Source of the DNA: Onthophagus taurus
Lineage: Eukaryota; Arthropoda; Insecta; Coleoptera; Scarabaeidae
Length of the DNA: 64,000 nt
Assembly (NCBI RefSeq): GCF_036711975.1
Contig: NC_091966.1
Location: 32,619,501-32,683,500 of the forward strand
Direction: 5' to 3'
Below are positions 13,595-28,500 of this stretch, piece after piece. Numbering within the stretch: the first letter of the stretch is position 1; each line of letters starts with the position of its first letter. The notes beneath the pieces were generated by a model. It had not been told where the DNA came from and made no database searches. It saw only the letters and a list, made by a program, of their open reading frames with translations. The translations under genes and the position numbers were made by a program.

Positions 13595-15790
13595 CTACTG
13601 GGTGGCTGCAGCACTTATCAAAGGTATCAAATGTTGTTTAAACGATCTTATACCAATGCCAAACAGAGGTATGAAGGAAGAAGCCGACAGTGTGTTGTAC
13701 AGTGAAAGGGTTCTAATAAGAGGAGAATTTCGTTTCAGTTCAGTTGAAAACCGAGGAATATAGAAAAGATTCTTTAGCCTACCACAATATGCAGGCGCAT
13801 AGAAACCAATATTTTCTAATATTAATAGAGCATTTATACTATTATTCAACATTTTATGTAGAAAACAGAGCAATATAATTTTTCTTCTGAGAGGCAAGCT
13901 GGTGATCTTAAATAATTTGCGTGCAAATTCGTACGATCTAAAATCAATGAAAACACGGAATTTTTTGTAGTAGAGATACCTAATGAATTTATTTTGAATA
14001 GTTTCTATTAAATTAAAACACCTCAAATTCACATTATTTAATTTATATACAAATTCTATCGGCCTCTTCCTCAATGTATACGTCATTGACTGATATTCAG
14101 ACACATTAAAATGGAGCTTGTTGAGCCGACACCAATTAAATACGTTATTTCAATCAGACTGTAAGGACAGGCAGTCAGTTAAGTCATGTTCAGTTTGAAT
14201 ATCTTCAGATCGTCCGCTAAGACTAAGCATCTGGTTGAGTTAATTACCAGGGGCAAATCATTTATAAATAACAAGAATAACAAAGGTCCCAGATTACTAC
14301 CCTGCGGAACCCCTGAATCAATCCCCAACATATCTGATACTGCGTTTTTATAAGAGACATAATAAAATCTGTTGGACAAATATGAAACAAAAAAACTAAG
14401 AGTAGAATACGAAAATCCGTGTTGTGCTAGCTTGTGCACAAGCGTATCATGATCCACCCTATCGAATGCTTTTACAAAATCCGTGTAGATAACTTGAGCT
14501 CTAGCATCCAATGCTTTGGAAAAGTAATCCGTAAACATAGTTAAGTTGGTCTCCACAGAGAGACCAGGAATAAATCCATGCCGATTAACATTCAACGAAA
14601 GTTTTACTTGATTAAAAATCTTGCGATAAATCAATTGTTCGAAAAGTTTTGCAAAGCAGGAGATTACCGATATAGGTCTATAATTTCCTACATCGCCAGA
14701 GGGGCCAGATTTGTGAATCGGAGTCACTCTTGCGACCTTCCCAACATTTGGAAATGTATTCGCCACAAGTGATAAATTAAAAATTATGTATAATGGCATT
14801 ACAAAGGCGTCTTTGCAGCCCTTCACAATGTAAGAGGGAATACCATCTAGTCCCTTTGTACCTTTAGACTTAAGCTTATTTATGGCATCACCAATTTCAT
14901 TCATTGAGAAGGAATCCAAGTTGAACAAATCAATTTATCATAGAACGAAAGAGAATAATTCGACGTTGAACCATAAACGGACTTAAAATGATTTGCAAAA
15001 GCAGATATCTTTGCTAAAAGCAAGAGGAACTTCGTCGGAACAAAACTGGCTCTGGTTGAAGTTATCCCTTTTGCTACCAACAAAATTCCAAAATGCCTTC
15101 GGATCAGCTACAATATGATTTTCAACATCTCGTGTATAACTATTGTAAGCTATTACAGTGTCCCGCTTGACCCTGGCCCTCAGTTCTCTATATTTATCCA
15201 AATGGTCTTCTTAATCTTTTCTGTGTTTAAAATGGAAATCCTTATCCTTAATATCTTTTATTATACCTTGATTAAACCACACTGGATATTTACGAGCCCC
15301 AACTTGCTTTTTCGGGACACAATCAGCTAAGATATCATATAGAATATCATAAAATACAGCAACTGTATCATCCACATTATCATACGTACTCAAAAAAGAA
15401 AAATCCGTACCAGTTAAACGTCGATATAAAAACATGAAATCCGCATTCTTATAGTCCTTCGTGTAATGTGTTGGTACAGTTAATTTATTTGCGGGTTTGT
15501 AAGATAATTTAATTTCTAGACAAGCGTGGTAAAGATCTTCCTCCACAAATTTCAAATCAAAAAGGCCAACATCAAGCGCAACATCTGACAAAACTAAATC
15601 CAAGGTTTTTCCCTGTATGTTTGTTATACTGTTGTGCGAGTTGCAATTGCAAAAACTAAGAAATTCGCCAATTACATTGTATTTCACACTGAAAAAATCA
15701 AAGCCGGACTCGTTTACCAAAGGTATAATTAAAATCACCTAGAATTATAAACTTCGCATCATGCGACTTATATAAATTATGTTCATTATA
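13595..15790 (-). mobile_element. 5'-truncated non-LTR retrotransposon (Jockey/I-like), disrupted
   Basis: Reading the minus strand from 15.79 kb down: the end of an apurinic-type endonuclease (FIILGDFN near 15750, then KTLDLVLSD near 15600), a linker with DPKAFWNFVGSKRD (near 15085), and a reverse transcriptase open for 249 codons (14928-14179). The enzyme shows the finger motif ITPIH-like VTPIHKSG, YRPISVIS, palm A YTDFVKAFDRVDH, GVPQGSNLGPLLFLLFIND, and LADD where the family has FADD or YADD. A C-terminal domain open for 169 codons follows (14104-13595). Frameshifts separate the blocks, so the copy is dead. It starts mid-endonuclease, the usual 5' truncation. Confidence 0.85.
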
Positions 15791-16019
15791 AAAAAAAACA
15801 GACAAATAGAATATCGATTACAATAATTTCTCTAAATCACCTAAACTTGATATTCCAATACAGAGGTCCATACAGATTTTATATCTAATTTGGTGATCGC
15901 ATTTTGATATAATTTATATCGAGTCGCCGCCGTGATAATAATAATAATTTATTGCTCTGCAAGAAAATAATATATACATACATAAAAAAAGATACTTATA
16001 ATTAACTTAAGACATCTTA

Positions 16020-17230
16020 AATCTAGAGCATATAGCGTAAATCTGTAAATGGTTGTTCTAGCCACTTTCTCTATATATAAATGCAAAGGAGATAGGCCAA
16101 GCAGAACTTCCCTTGCTATAGTTGGCGTTGTGCTTATCGCACCAGATTGATCATAGGTCTAATAAACCACAGTCATATAGAGGCAGTACAGTCTTTCAGG
16201 GGTAAGACCCCAATTTATTCCACAAATACTGCGACGAGCCTACAAGGATAGTTCAGCTTTGTGCAAAACTCCCTGCAAATGGCGAATCCATGACAAGGTT
16301 TTGCCTAGGATTACTCCTAGATATTTCATCTCTTTCTCCTGTTCACTTCCTATAACTCTGTTCCGTAGGTTCCAACACTTTCGACCAGAGTTTTATACAT
16401 TCGTATTTTATGTCTTTTGTGTATTTTCTTACTCCAGAGAACGTTATTCAGACTTTTACTACTACCTTAGCGAGCCATTCTACTAATTATTTCCTCATAA
16501 CTATCCCCCTTGTCTGTAATTTGCAGTCCCCACATATCTATAGGATCTCACGTTATTAATAGTGTTGTTCTATGTCTTGCATCTAGTCTTCACCGGGGTA
16601 ATAGAGAGCCCATAGTCCTCGTATTGTAATCCTCTGTATTGTAATCCCTGTTGACGTTATCTATAGGTACCCCCATGTTACAATATTGTTTCCTCCTGTT
16701 TCCTAAAGCTTCCTTTAAATGTATTTTAAAAAGTGTCGAGATGATACAGCTTCCTTGCTTAAGTCCTCTAATAATAGGGAACGGGTTGACAGATCATATC
16801 TGATCTATACCCCATGATCGTCATGTTTGTATAGAGACTCAGCATTGACAATTCTTTTCCAATACTCATCCTTCGCTAGTTAAAGCATATTTTTCTATCT
16901 CCTTTGCTATAAATATTACTGCTAGTAACGTCTACTAATGACTCTTACATCTTCCAGTTGCATTTATGAACGTTGCAGCGTGTTATTATGGGCAAAGAAC
17001 CGATTCCATATCTTAAGTTGGTGTTCTTGGCATTCTTCTATGAGTATTTGCCCATTATCGTTCCTTACATCTTCACCGTGTTATCCTACCACTTCATCCT
17101 TTAACCTTCTTCTAGTACGTCTGTTTGAATCCCCCAGTACAATAATCTCATATCGGCTGTTAATTTGTTATATTAACTCTGTCAAATCTTCAAAGTATTC
17201 ATTTTTTACGTCTTCAGATGAGTCATGATT
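16020..17230 (-). pseudogene. Decayed non-LTR retrotransposon relic(s)
   Basis: Minus-strand fragments in element order. An endonuclease piece (YEIIVLGDSNRRTRRR, then GRNDNGQ-like NDNGQILIEECQEHQLKIWN, about 17180-17000) is followed by a reverse transcriptase piece (PIIRGLKQGSCIISTLFKI, about 16790-16710). Last is a thumb segment (KYLGVILGKTLSWIRHLQ then WGLTPERLYCLYMTVVY and TTPTIAREVLLGLSPLHL, about 16335-16080). Many stops. The first two pieces and the last may come from different families, because the last looks like the class whose thumb reads A-L-x-T-T-P-T-A-A-L-E-x-L-L-G-L. Confidence 0.65.
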
Positions 17231-17700
17231 CCGGAATATGTACCTATGACATACAACTAATGCTCTTTCCAGTATAATTTCACTTTAACTATCATTACAC
17301 TTATCTGGCAATAGAATACATAAATAAATAAGTTCATAATTATAATTGTCTCTGTAGAAGTTAATTGTATTAAAAATGAATGTAGTGCAAGTACTAGTAG
17401 ATCTTGTTTTGATCATTCAGAAAAGGATTAAAATCTGGGTAACCCTATGGATAGCATTTCAATTAAAGAGGGTTATCGTATTGTCCAAGCAATAGTAAAA
17501 TTTGTTTTGCTTGCAACATTTCCTTTAGTATAATCTAATCCTAATATGTTAAAGAACTTTTTTAAGTTCTGTATACAATAATATAATTGCAGAGACTAAA
17601 TTTGGAATAAACTGTAAAAAAGTTCTTATATACATGTGTCAAGGTACACACAAATTCCAATGTTGTGATTAATCAGTAAAAATTTTCATTAAAACAACAA
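17231..17700. other. Gene-free spacer
   Basis: AT-rich, no recognisable feature. Confidence 0.4.
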
Positions 17701-17714
17701 GAACAAATTTTATT

Positions 17715-17850
17715 TCGTTTAATTAGCTATGGTTGAATGTTTTGAGTAAATGATCAGAATGACCTCCTTCGGCAGCAATACAGGATTTGTATCGTCGAAT
17801 CATTGATTCATGGACTACACAAAAGCTATGACTGATTTGAAGATTTATTA
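17715..17850 (-). pseudogene. Tc1/mariner-type transposase, C-terminal remnant
   Basis: Reverse-strand translation gives ESMIRRYKSCIAAEGGHSDHLL. This matches the terminal R-R-x-x-x-C-I-x-x-x-G-G-H-F-E-H-L-L signature of insect transposases in the DDE_3 group, with one Phe changed and a stop shortly after. A weak continuation upstream (about 17900-17850) is consistent but broken. Only the end of the gene survives. Confidence 0.6.
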
Positions 17851-17859
17851 ACTTATCGA

Positions 17860-20800
17860 AGAACGAGGATTTTCAAAAAACGATTGGATTACATCCAAAC
17901 ATCTGTCGACATGTGTTTCTGATTTAGGCCTACTACTACATGAGCGATTTCTTAACATCATCAATATTGTAATTTTGTCTTTATTAATTAGCGTTGTATT
18001 AATTTAATTAGTGGTTATTAATTAGTGTTTTGAAATCGCCTTGAGGTGTTCCATTAAAAAAAATATATAAATATACGTTCTCATTGATTTTGATTAATTC
18101 TGCCTTAATCCTCATGAAGTGACTTGATTTTATTAATTACTAAAAAAGTTGTTAATTAAAAAGATTGATTCTTTTTTTTAAATTTTATTTTACTATATAA
18201 TTAATTTTAATTGTAAACTAATCCTACGACGAAAAAATAATACGTGTAGTCCAATGTCAATTTCGCAATTTCTAAACCTCGTCACCTTGATATAGGAATC
18301 CTAACTCTGTAACTGAAAATTACTTGGCACCGAGGTTGTAACGGTGTCCAACGAAAACAATACTTTGTGGGACGACGGCTTCGTAAGTTAACGCACGTGC
18401 TATATCAGGGCATTCCTACCGCTTAGCTTATAGATCTCGTTACGTAAACGAGAGACAAACTCGTTTTAGAACACAACAAAAAAAATAGTAATGATTTTAA
18501 CTAAACGATTTTTTTTCTGGATAAACGATTCCAAATTGTCGATCGATCGGGTTGATTGGAATCGAAACGATTTGAACCAATTTAGTGTTCGTTGCGCAAT
18601 GCGAATGGAAAATTGTACTCTAGAGATTATCGAATTTACTTGGCGGTGGTCCTAATGGCGAAATGAAGACAAATTCCGGCTAATTATTCACCTGTTCGGT
18701 GCCACTTATATGAAATTATGGTCCTATTGGTTACCGTGAGAGGATATTTTAATTAATCGGTACTTTCTATAAATATTTTGAATTGGCAACGTTAACGTTG
18801 CCGTAAATTTTAGTGATTTACTTTAGGGACACTTAGATATTTTTAGATTTTTTTAAATACATTTCCGATGTTTAACAGTCTCCATCTAGTGAAACAAATT
18901 AAAACAGAGGGTTTTAATAAGCAGAAATCTAGGAATATGTATATTTTTTTTAACACAAGGAAAATCTTTCGCAACATGTCTTTTTTGGCATCAGCTTCAT
19001 CAATTCACCTTGTAAAGTACATTTTCAGGTGATTACGTTTTTTATTTACTAGTTATTTGAGTCAGTTTACATCTATTCGTATTCGTTTTGGTATGGGGGC
19101 TTGATTTAGATTTAGATCTTTGCTGTGTAAAGTTCTACTATGATAATTTTAAACACTTATTCACACTTGTATTGAGTTTCATTTTCTATTATTTAATTAA
19201 CCATTAAAAGAAGTTTATAATTTATTGAATTATTAAACATTGAATAGAATTAAGATTTACTACAAAAAGAATAATTTGATCATTTAACTTTTAAGAAACT
19301 TAAAAGAATCAAATTAATTTCTTTTGAAATCAAATTTAGCATTTGAATTGAAACAGAAATTCAAGCTAGCTTTTCTTCAGATCATGGTAATGATGTTAAT
19401 TAGAATTGGATATAATTTTTTAAATTCAAGTACATTAACTTCAAAGTTTTATATTTCAGAAACTAAGGAAGATAACGAACTTTACCGTGCTATAGTGTTA
19501 TTCCCCGAGGAATAGTTTTTGAAAGAGTCCTTAATACTTATATGGAATGATATTAAATACTATTGATAAGGTTGAAAGAGAGTTATGAGGATGTCTAATG
19601 CGTTCAATGGATCTTAATGTTGATTATACAGCAACTTCAAGACGTACTGTAATCCTCTTTAGACAGCGCATGGGTTTATCGATGCGTATTTTATGACAAA
19701 CTTTCTCAGGGATTGTACATATGTGCAGCTAAGATTCTAGATCACATACCCCAGTGATTTGGAGAACTAGCTATCCAATCCTCTATTTTGTAGGTAAACG
19801 ATGCTATGTTGCAGAAACATATATGCGATAGATGGCTCCAGGTTACCTTTTCTATCAGAATCAATGCGCAACCTGGTGGTTTATGACTCATCTGTAAGCA
19901 CATCCCTTACAGCTCGACTTGAGTATAACGGGATATCCCAAAATATGATCCAGATCATGTCAAAACAGTCTCAAACAGCCAAAGTACTCTGTCGCCGGGG
20001 AAATGGAAGAAGTGACATTCGAAGACACACTTGAGAGAAGACGTAACCCTTCGGCTACATGAACGAAAAATGTTTCTGGTTGTAGTTGAATTCTGGGGGT
20101 TATATGGTAAATCGCTGGAAGCTGGTGCTAAGAGGGGGAGTTAACCGCACCAGAGGAAGTTAAGAGCTATTCGTAAGTACCTCGGTGGTTGTGATGACGC
20201 CGGGAAATCTAGGTTAGTATTTGTGATTATATAAGTATAAGCATTGATTGGCATGAATGGGATACAAAATAGCGGTTTTGACAAGTTAACTTATGACTTA
20301 TTTCTAGACGTACAAAACACTTCTGGATTTCCATTGAATATGTGTGGCAATAAACTTTGTACAGTGAAGGATGAGATATTCTTGAAGAAGGTCTTGCTGG
20401 GCAGTGTAGCTACTGGAAATCGTTTGGAATATCCAGAAAACCACCATTTTATAATAGCACGCTACTTCTAACATACGATTAAAGGATAACATTAAAGGTG
20501 TTTCTAAGTCGTCTTTTAATAAGGAAATAGATTCCAATCTCAAATAATGTATGAAACACTACTTACTCCATCCAAAGAATATTTGGTGAAGTTTAGCCCA
20601 AAAACTAAAGAAGAATTTCTTACAATCAAGTCATGGTGAACAAGCAACAATAATTAATTTGTTTTCTGAAGATCTTTTAGGTATTTTAGAATTCCAAACG
20701 TATAGCAAAAGATAACTTGTTACTCTAGTTAGGGTGCTAGAAAATAAAGATATTTTTCTTCTATTTAGATGATGAAAATGTTTATTTATTTATGTTTTCG

Positions 20801-22515
20801 GTGCTTGTAGTGCTATACGAATTTATCGTATTTCGAATAAAAATTATTCGTCCTCAGGCACGACGTCAATTTGTTTAGGTATTAAAAAAGATGTTAAACA
20901 TTCTCGATAAATTTGAGGTGTAGGAAAACTTTAATACGACCAAAAATTAATATTCTTTGTTGTAGTTTAAAGATCTTAAACTTTTGAAACCAAATGTAGA
21001 ACTGCGGTCTTACAGGGTTAGAAAAGGTTCAAATACATGATGAACACGGAGAAAACCATAGCGTATTTGTTACTCTAGATTTTAACGAATATTGATATAA
21101 TTTATGTAAAATGGAAATAAAACCACTCAACAAATTCATCCAATTTTCATATTTTTACATTTTTCTTGATATTGACGCGTCTAAAAGAGAGCCATATTAC
21201 TAAGAATAAAATTTGCATTAATTATTGTTCCAAAAGTTTTTTTATAGGTCCATTTCCCAAGTGTTGTTAATGGTAACAACTTTAAGACAATTAATATAAT
21301 ATATAAGAAACAATTCATCCAATTTTCTAACTTGTAAAACACACGAAATTCATCAGATTTTCATATTTTCGTATTTTTCTCAATATGGATCCATCTGACA
21401 ATGAGAGTAAAAGTGAAAGAGAGCAGTATTGCTAAGAATTATTATATATCGGATTTAAAAAAAACACCAAATATAGAAATACTGAGTGAAGTGCAAAACC
21501 AAACGTTCGTCCAGTTCGTCAGAGCATTATTTGTTATAACAGGTGTATCACTGAGTGTAACTTGAGTACGGAGGATCCTGTAGAATATAGTATATTGTAC
21601 AACCGTAGTTTTATATCTATATTCCAAAACACTCACTGCTCAACCATTAAAATCACCGACTGGATTGGCCATTTGACTTGTGTTTGTTTAAATTTCTTCA
21701 TCATGACATTAAGAGCATTGGACAGAAATTACATTGCATAAACACCTAGATATCTATTGACAATAAATTTAAAATTTTGTTGTTATTACTTTAGTATAGT
21801 TTTAAACAAGCGAAGCTGTAGGTGTCAAAACAATTTCAACCTCAGCAGAAGCAAAAACTAACATCAAAGCAGAAAACAATTTTTATAAAATTATGAACTT
21901 AATCTTACCGTATTCACTTTTGCAACTGACACTTGATGTGTTCACCAACAAGAAATAAATTGTTAGTCTTTGTTCTCCTAATTTAGAACTAAAGGCATTA
22001 ATCAAAACATAAACTGTGAAGTTAAAAAGTAACCCACATTGTTTTCAATTCAAAGCATTACAATCGAAGCTAAAAACATTTCCACAAAATTTAATTTAAG
22101 TAATAACTTTAAATTTTAACGAAGCTTTAAAGTCTCCAAACTAAACAAACTAAACTAAAGTAAACACATGTTTACTTTTTTTGAAATTTTGCCAAGTTAA
22201 ATTTTCAAAGAAAAAACCATACACGTGTTACCATAAAAAAAACATTTTCAACTCAAAAAACATCCATCACACTAAAATACTTTATTGTCTTAAACATATT
22301 TTTTATACATTTATATACAATTAGGAAGCGAAAAATAGGAAAATCTATTAGCATACTAGAGGAGTATGTATCATACAAGTAGATAATTTTATAAGATAGG
22401 TAAAATGGTAATAGAAAAGGTAATATGCATTAATAATAAACAAACTCAACGACGAAAAAAGAAAACTCGAATTTTTGATTTTCAAATTAATAAATTAATT
22501 CATTTTAAATATTTT
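17860..22515. other. Gene-free stretch between transposon relics and the myofilin-like gene
   Basis: No exon is supported. 18.2-18.8 kb has more even base composition than its neighbours and contains an 18-bp perfect palindrome, GGCAACGTTAACGTTGCC, at about 18784-18801; it could be regulatory. 19.6-20.5 kb has short open frames in shifting frames, perhaps an unrecognised relic. 20.8-22.5 kb holds the presumed 3' flank of the myofilin-like gene. Confidence 0.4.
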
Positions 22516-22519
22516 TAAT

Positions 22520-25500
22520 TTACATTTCAATAGTTCGTTTTTCTTTACGAGCTGAAATCCTTACTGATTGAACGGCAGAAGCGTTTTCTTCACTATCAGT
22601 TTGAGCTTCAGCTAAAATCGCTTTTAAACGTGCAGCTCTTCTCTCCCTTGCTGCTTGCTTATCAGCCAAAGCATTCATTTCTTCTTCGATTTCATTTAAT
22701 CTTGCTTTAGTAGCACTAGCCCTCTGCTTCGCTGCCATTTCCTCTTCAAAAACCCCTCTATCAGATTTAATAGGCGTCCACTTCGTCAATTCCTTACTAT
22801 CAACACCATCATCTTCAGTTTTAGTAAATCTTAAAGATCTACGTTTAACCACGTATTCATCCTCTTTTTTCTGGGGTTGTACCTCAACGATTCCAACGGT
22901 GTCCAATAGTTTATCAGCACGATCTTTTATACGACGATTCAATAAGCTTCCAGCAGTACTTTCCATATCAATATCATCAATTACGGCTACTTTCTTGCTC
23001 GCTCTAATACGTTGTACCGCTGAGGATATCTACAAACCGAAAACAAACTGGATGTGGTTTTTAAGTTGTTTCTTTTAACAAAAATTAAAAAATACATGCC
23101 GTTTTAAATCAACATATTTTTTTGTGAGAGGGTTTTCTTGATTAATTTTCAGACATTTTAGAATATATAAAAAAAGTTGAGATCAAGATTTAGAAATAAA
23201 TGTGATGCGGTAATGATTTAAATATTTTATGCCAAGTTTAATAAAGTTTAATGTGAACAAGTTGAAGGTGATTTGTTATAACTACTAGTTGGCATTTGAT
23301 GAATAGGAGTATTTAAAGTTAAAGAAAAATGTTGTGAGATCTGGGTGTAAAGAAATTTTTGGTGGGTAACTTAAACTATTTTTGGAATTGATTATACAGG
23401 GTGATTCAAATAAGTAGTTAACTAATCGAATAAGTTATTTTTAGACGATTATTAATTATGTTAGAAACATTTTTTATAAATTTGAAGAGATTGTTGATGC
23501 TTTTCGACATTATTGCTTAAAGAGTTGCAATTAAATTACAGTAGTTTTCTAGCATTGAAACATTGAAGAAAAGAAAGCAATAAAATAAAGTTGCTTGACC
23601 CTATTCATAAATTTTAGAACGGTTACTTTGTGTCGTAAAACTTCGTTTACTTTTAAATCACTCATGTCCTTGTGTTTCAGTACGTTCCTCTATCGTATTT
23701 AGATAAGCTGTAGTAAGTATACTGTTTACAGATTTTATTGCTTTGCCGATTAATTTAAACTCTCGTCGTAAGTGTTACGAAAGCTCGGTGTATATAATAA
23801 AGAGAAAAATTGGCAACGCAAGAAAATGTTATGTATTATTTTTTAAGAATGCACCAATGTTCTCCTTGAAACGTTAATATCTTCTACAGCAAAGAACCAT
23901 TTATCCATAAAACACATAATTGATGTTGTCAATTTTGGGTTCATTTTATAAAGCGGTCATGAGAGTTGAACATTTTTCATTTTTGATTAACTATTTGATT
24001 TAACAAAAGGGAAGTAAGCAAAAAAGAAAATTGTTGGACATATTTTAGTGATATGAAACATTTTTCTTGATACGCCTACAATATAAACATATATTATTTA
24101 TTTTATAAATTGTTTAAAATCAAACCAAAAGTCATTAAATAGATATCAATAGCGATTGAATATCCATATGGTACCTATCACAATGGATTAGAGGGAGCTA
24201 GAGTATCTTTACTCAAGTGCATCAAGTGCTCCAATACACTCGCCAAAATATAAATAATATCCTGAATATTTCTGGCAACGATGAAGGACCTGAATCGTTG
24301 TAAATTCAAACTTGCTGTTGAAAGGATTAAATCCTCTCCGAGAGTTAACGAGGAAAATGACATCTGCGAAGTTGGAAAATCTAAAATAAACAAGAATTGC
24401 GTTGGACATAACGTAATTCTATTATTAATTTATGTTCTGGACAAAGTATATTTTGAATAACTTTTAGCAATTTGATCCAGCTACAAAGCGAATACTTTTA
24501 AACTATAATATTCCTTTTCTTTCTTTAGCTGCAGCTTGTACTAACATATTTATAGTATTTTGAGTTCCTTTTAAGTAACAAATAATAAATTATTAAAGCT
24601 AAGGATTTCAAAGACATTTGTAGATAACATATGCTGAAAAACTTAACTAAGTTATACTTATAACTTAATACGGGCATAACAATATAGCAGTTAAATAGAA
24701 TGAAAACTCTCTGAACATGAGCTACTATACACCAAGATGTTATGATTTAGTAGGCAACATGCTTTAAATTAATAACACTTAATAACGTTTAAAGTTTTAG
24801 TAGTTACCACATAAAATTGTCTAGATTTGATTACGATCTATTGGAGATCCGTTGCTAACCCAAATTGCTTCCAAAGTTCGTACTGCCTTACTATTCTTTA
24901 GTCTATGATATCAACGTATATTTAAGCTTTATACAGCTAGGTCATATACTTTAAAGAATTTGAAATTGATTTCATTGAAAGCCAAAGTAAGTTAAAGTTC
25001 CTAATTTGTGATTTCTGCTAGATTCCTCGAGCTGTCTAGTCATACACTCTTAAGACGCTCCCAGAACGTTTTAAAGCAGTGAGTTGAATATGCTATTAGC
25101 AAAAATGCCACAAAATATCGAGAAATAACCTGAGAGAGATAACTTGTTGTTTTACTATAATAAATCTTAATGAATTAGCACCGACAAGCAAACATTTAGA
25201 AATATAATCGAATTTAAGATAACCTGCAAGATGCAAGAGAAATAAATATAAATTGCCAGAGACTTAGCCATCACCGTTTTGCAGATGTTATTATCTTAAT
25301 AGCTGAAAATCTAGGTGAGGCAGAAGCTGTTCTCCAGGAAATGAACTTTACAAAAACTAATATTGAGATAAATCTGGGCATGAGTGAAATATTGGCCAAT
25401 ATCAAATTGGTCAACAAATACGCCAAAGGTAATTAGACTTGCGAGATATTTAGAAGGATCAATCTTGGGTGGGCAGCTAATGATAAGCTGAAACATATCT

Positions 25501-28500
25501 TCTAATGATGGCATCCGCAACAAGATTGAGAGTCATCCAATATGAAATGGAGAGGTCAATACTGAGATTAAGTTTAAAACCTCATGTTACAAGCCAGGAT
25601 CTATTGTTACAGAGTAAATGTTGAAGATGAAAAGTCCTTTAATGGAGAAAGTGACGATGATATCTAGTGATGAAATATGTATAATAGTACGTATGATTGA
25701 AATGATGACGATGATTGAAATGACGACGACAAAGATAAGTGAAATGAAAATGATGAGAATGTGGATAAAAAAGATGATTCAAAATATAATCCTCCTAACA
25801 GTGAAGATTATTTCATTATGAAGAAAAAACTACCAAATGGTTCAAAGGACGTTCCCTGCTACCTTTACGTAAACGTGGTTTTGTGGAATTTAGACGTCTT
25901 TGGATAAGTAAAAGCATATATTCAAAAATAAAAAAGTTAAATAATAGGAAAATAAATATAGGATTTGATTTCTGTTCAGCGAAGGGGGCGTTAATTTGAA
26001 CTTTAGAAATGACGTAACTGAGATGTTCTTTGTACATTGGGCATGTTCGAGGAAGAACAATTATGCATTCTATATTCATGATTCAAACAAATTCTGCATA
26101 AGATGTGTTTTCTAGCAATAGTTAATCTCACAGGTGGAGATTTTGTTGAACGACGACCATTTACAGATCAAAACGTAATAGATATTTATAATTGTGACAT
26201 TGTAGATGAGGGATCAAACTCCCTCATCTAATTATTTATAATTGTGACAGTACACGACGTTATAGAAAGAACCAGCTGATTCAACGGATAAATAAGAAGA
26301 ATCCTTATATGTAGTGTACATAGAGCCGAAAAGTCGATGGTGAAATTTAGAAAGAAATCTGGTGAAACATTTACGTGGTCCAAAAGCTGTAGCTAAAGAG
26401 GTCAATTGATGGCGCTATCATAACAGAGATAATAGATTTAAAACAAAAATGCGTGCTTAAAATTTCTAAAAGATACTTAGCAAACTTACTTTTTAACTTA
26501 TACTATTTTACTGCATAGGTTTTACTTCGCAACTGCTTATTTACACTTTGATAATAAGAATAAAGTTACCGTTTAACAAGGTTTTTATATGTACAAGGTT
26601 TTTGGATCAACCTAAGATGTATTATATTTCTTTTAAATGTTGCATTGACAAAGACCTGTTGAGATTACGTGGCTGTGTGGATTTAGAGTTTATGTAAAAT
26701 CCAAACCAGATAGGTTCTGGTTAAATATTGTAATGATTAATGACTCTAAGATAAGCTACATTCAAACAAGAAAGACCCTGGTCCTATTCACTATGTTAGA
26801 AACCTATCTCAGCTACACCTATCTTAATCAATTTTAATGATAAACTAACAATGATGGACCATGGGAGTTTAACAAATTGCGACTAATACCTAAGTTCTTA
26901 TCAGCAAGAGTGAGTTTCAATGATTTTATGCAGTTATAATATGAAAAGTTCTAAAGTGGGATAATGACAATATTTAGAAACATTATCAAAAAACTTGATT
27001 CCTTGTTGCATGAGTAATTGTAAGTAGCAATACTTTGAAGAGAGATAACAATTTACTTCCAGAAACCTTATCATTCGATCATGATGTAGTGAGGATGTTT
27101 ATTTAGACATTTTAGACCATGGCTATAATTAGTTATGATGCTAAAAATCTAGTTGTGAGATAACGTTAGGATAATTTTTGAACAAGACGATATATTTAAT
27201 TGCAATTACCACAATTTTTGTTGTTTGGTTTTATGAAGTAATCTAAGATCATTAGAAAAAATTGAAAATTAATTTTATCCAAGCAGATACTTCATGGAAG
27301 GTTAAATAAAATCTAAATTGAAACTTCTAACCTCGGGTTGGTAAATAAAATTTTATGATGACTTCAGAGGACCAATTTATAATCAGCAATAAATAATAAT
27401 TATATTTGAAAAAATGCTGTTAGATGTTATATGTTTATATCAAACGTAGAACGAGCTATTAATAGATTTATCCAAACTAATTACTGTGGACTTCCTGGAT
27501 TAAGGTCAAAACCGCTTTAATTCATTCTCCACCTCTGTGAGAAGTTGTTTGACAGAAAATATTCATCATTTTTAAATTAAAAACTAACAAGACTTGAATG
27601 TGGAAAAGTTATTATTTTTCAGCAGAATTTTTATGAACCCGGATCCCTCTGTGGTAATGGATAGCAGACATTTTTTCGCAGAAATATGTCTGCGAGTGCA
27701 AAAACATAATTAATAGTTAAACATTTTTTGGTAACAAGAACAATAATGCAATATAATTATTGCTAAGTAAACTTAAAAAAAATGCCATTAACTTTAAGTA
27801 AAAACTTTGAATGTGTAGCAATAAATGTCTATCAAATATTGTTATGGAATTTTATTGTTGATAATCCAACACGCTTTTCAACACCATGTGTAATTGTAAA
27901 GTAGCCGAAGACCTAATGTTATAGAATTTCTCTAAGTGCTTTAATAAATGCCAAAAAATATGGTTGTGAGTTACCACTTAAATAATTTTTGAACGAAGCG
28001 ATATGTTTAGTTTCAATAACAAACATTTTGGATGCTAGAACTTTTCCTGGATTTGAGTAAGATGTAACAGATGTTAAGTTACTTGTTTTGACAATAAGAC
28101 GTTTGTTTTTAGTATCAACCAATATATCTGTTATATTTGGCACGAAACTCTACTACTTTAATGGGGCATGAAACATCTGCGATAGTAAAAATGAATGTAA
28201 AATTCCGATGAATATTTAAATCTATCTAGAATATCCCGTTTGCTGATAAAATTAGTTAAACACAGACATCTCTTTCTCTAACAAGAAAAACATCGGTACA
28301 GTAATTGACATCAAATCAAAAAATGAAATTTTTTGAATTACTCGGATAACTTTTTGAGCTATTTGGAGATTTGCGATAAAAAATAACAATAAGTCTCAAA
28401 CATCGTCATTAATAAGATCATCAACAATCTCTTTTTATCATAACGAAGAATAAACTTTGATAATTTCAATTGTTATAATCGTCTAAAAAGGTATCAAAAA

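Noticed and set aside
16259-17228. Plus-strand open frames of 75 and 96 codons
   Set aside because: The minus strand here gives endonuclease and reverse transcriptase motifs; the plus frames are their shadows.
19660-20540. Several medium open frames on both strands
   Set aside because: Translated pieces (for example around NIYAIDGSRLPF) looked briefly like an oxidoreductase end, but neither neighbours nor continuation fit.
21442-21636. 64-codon minus-strand frame
   Set aside because: No motif and no nearby exons.
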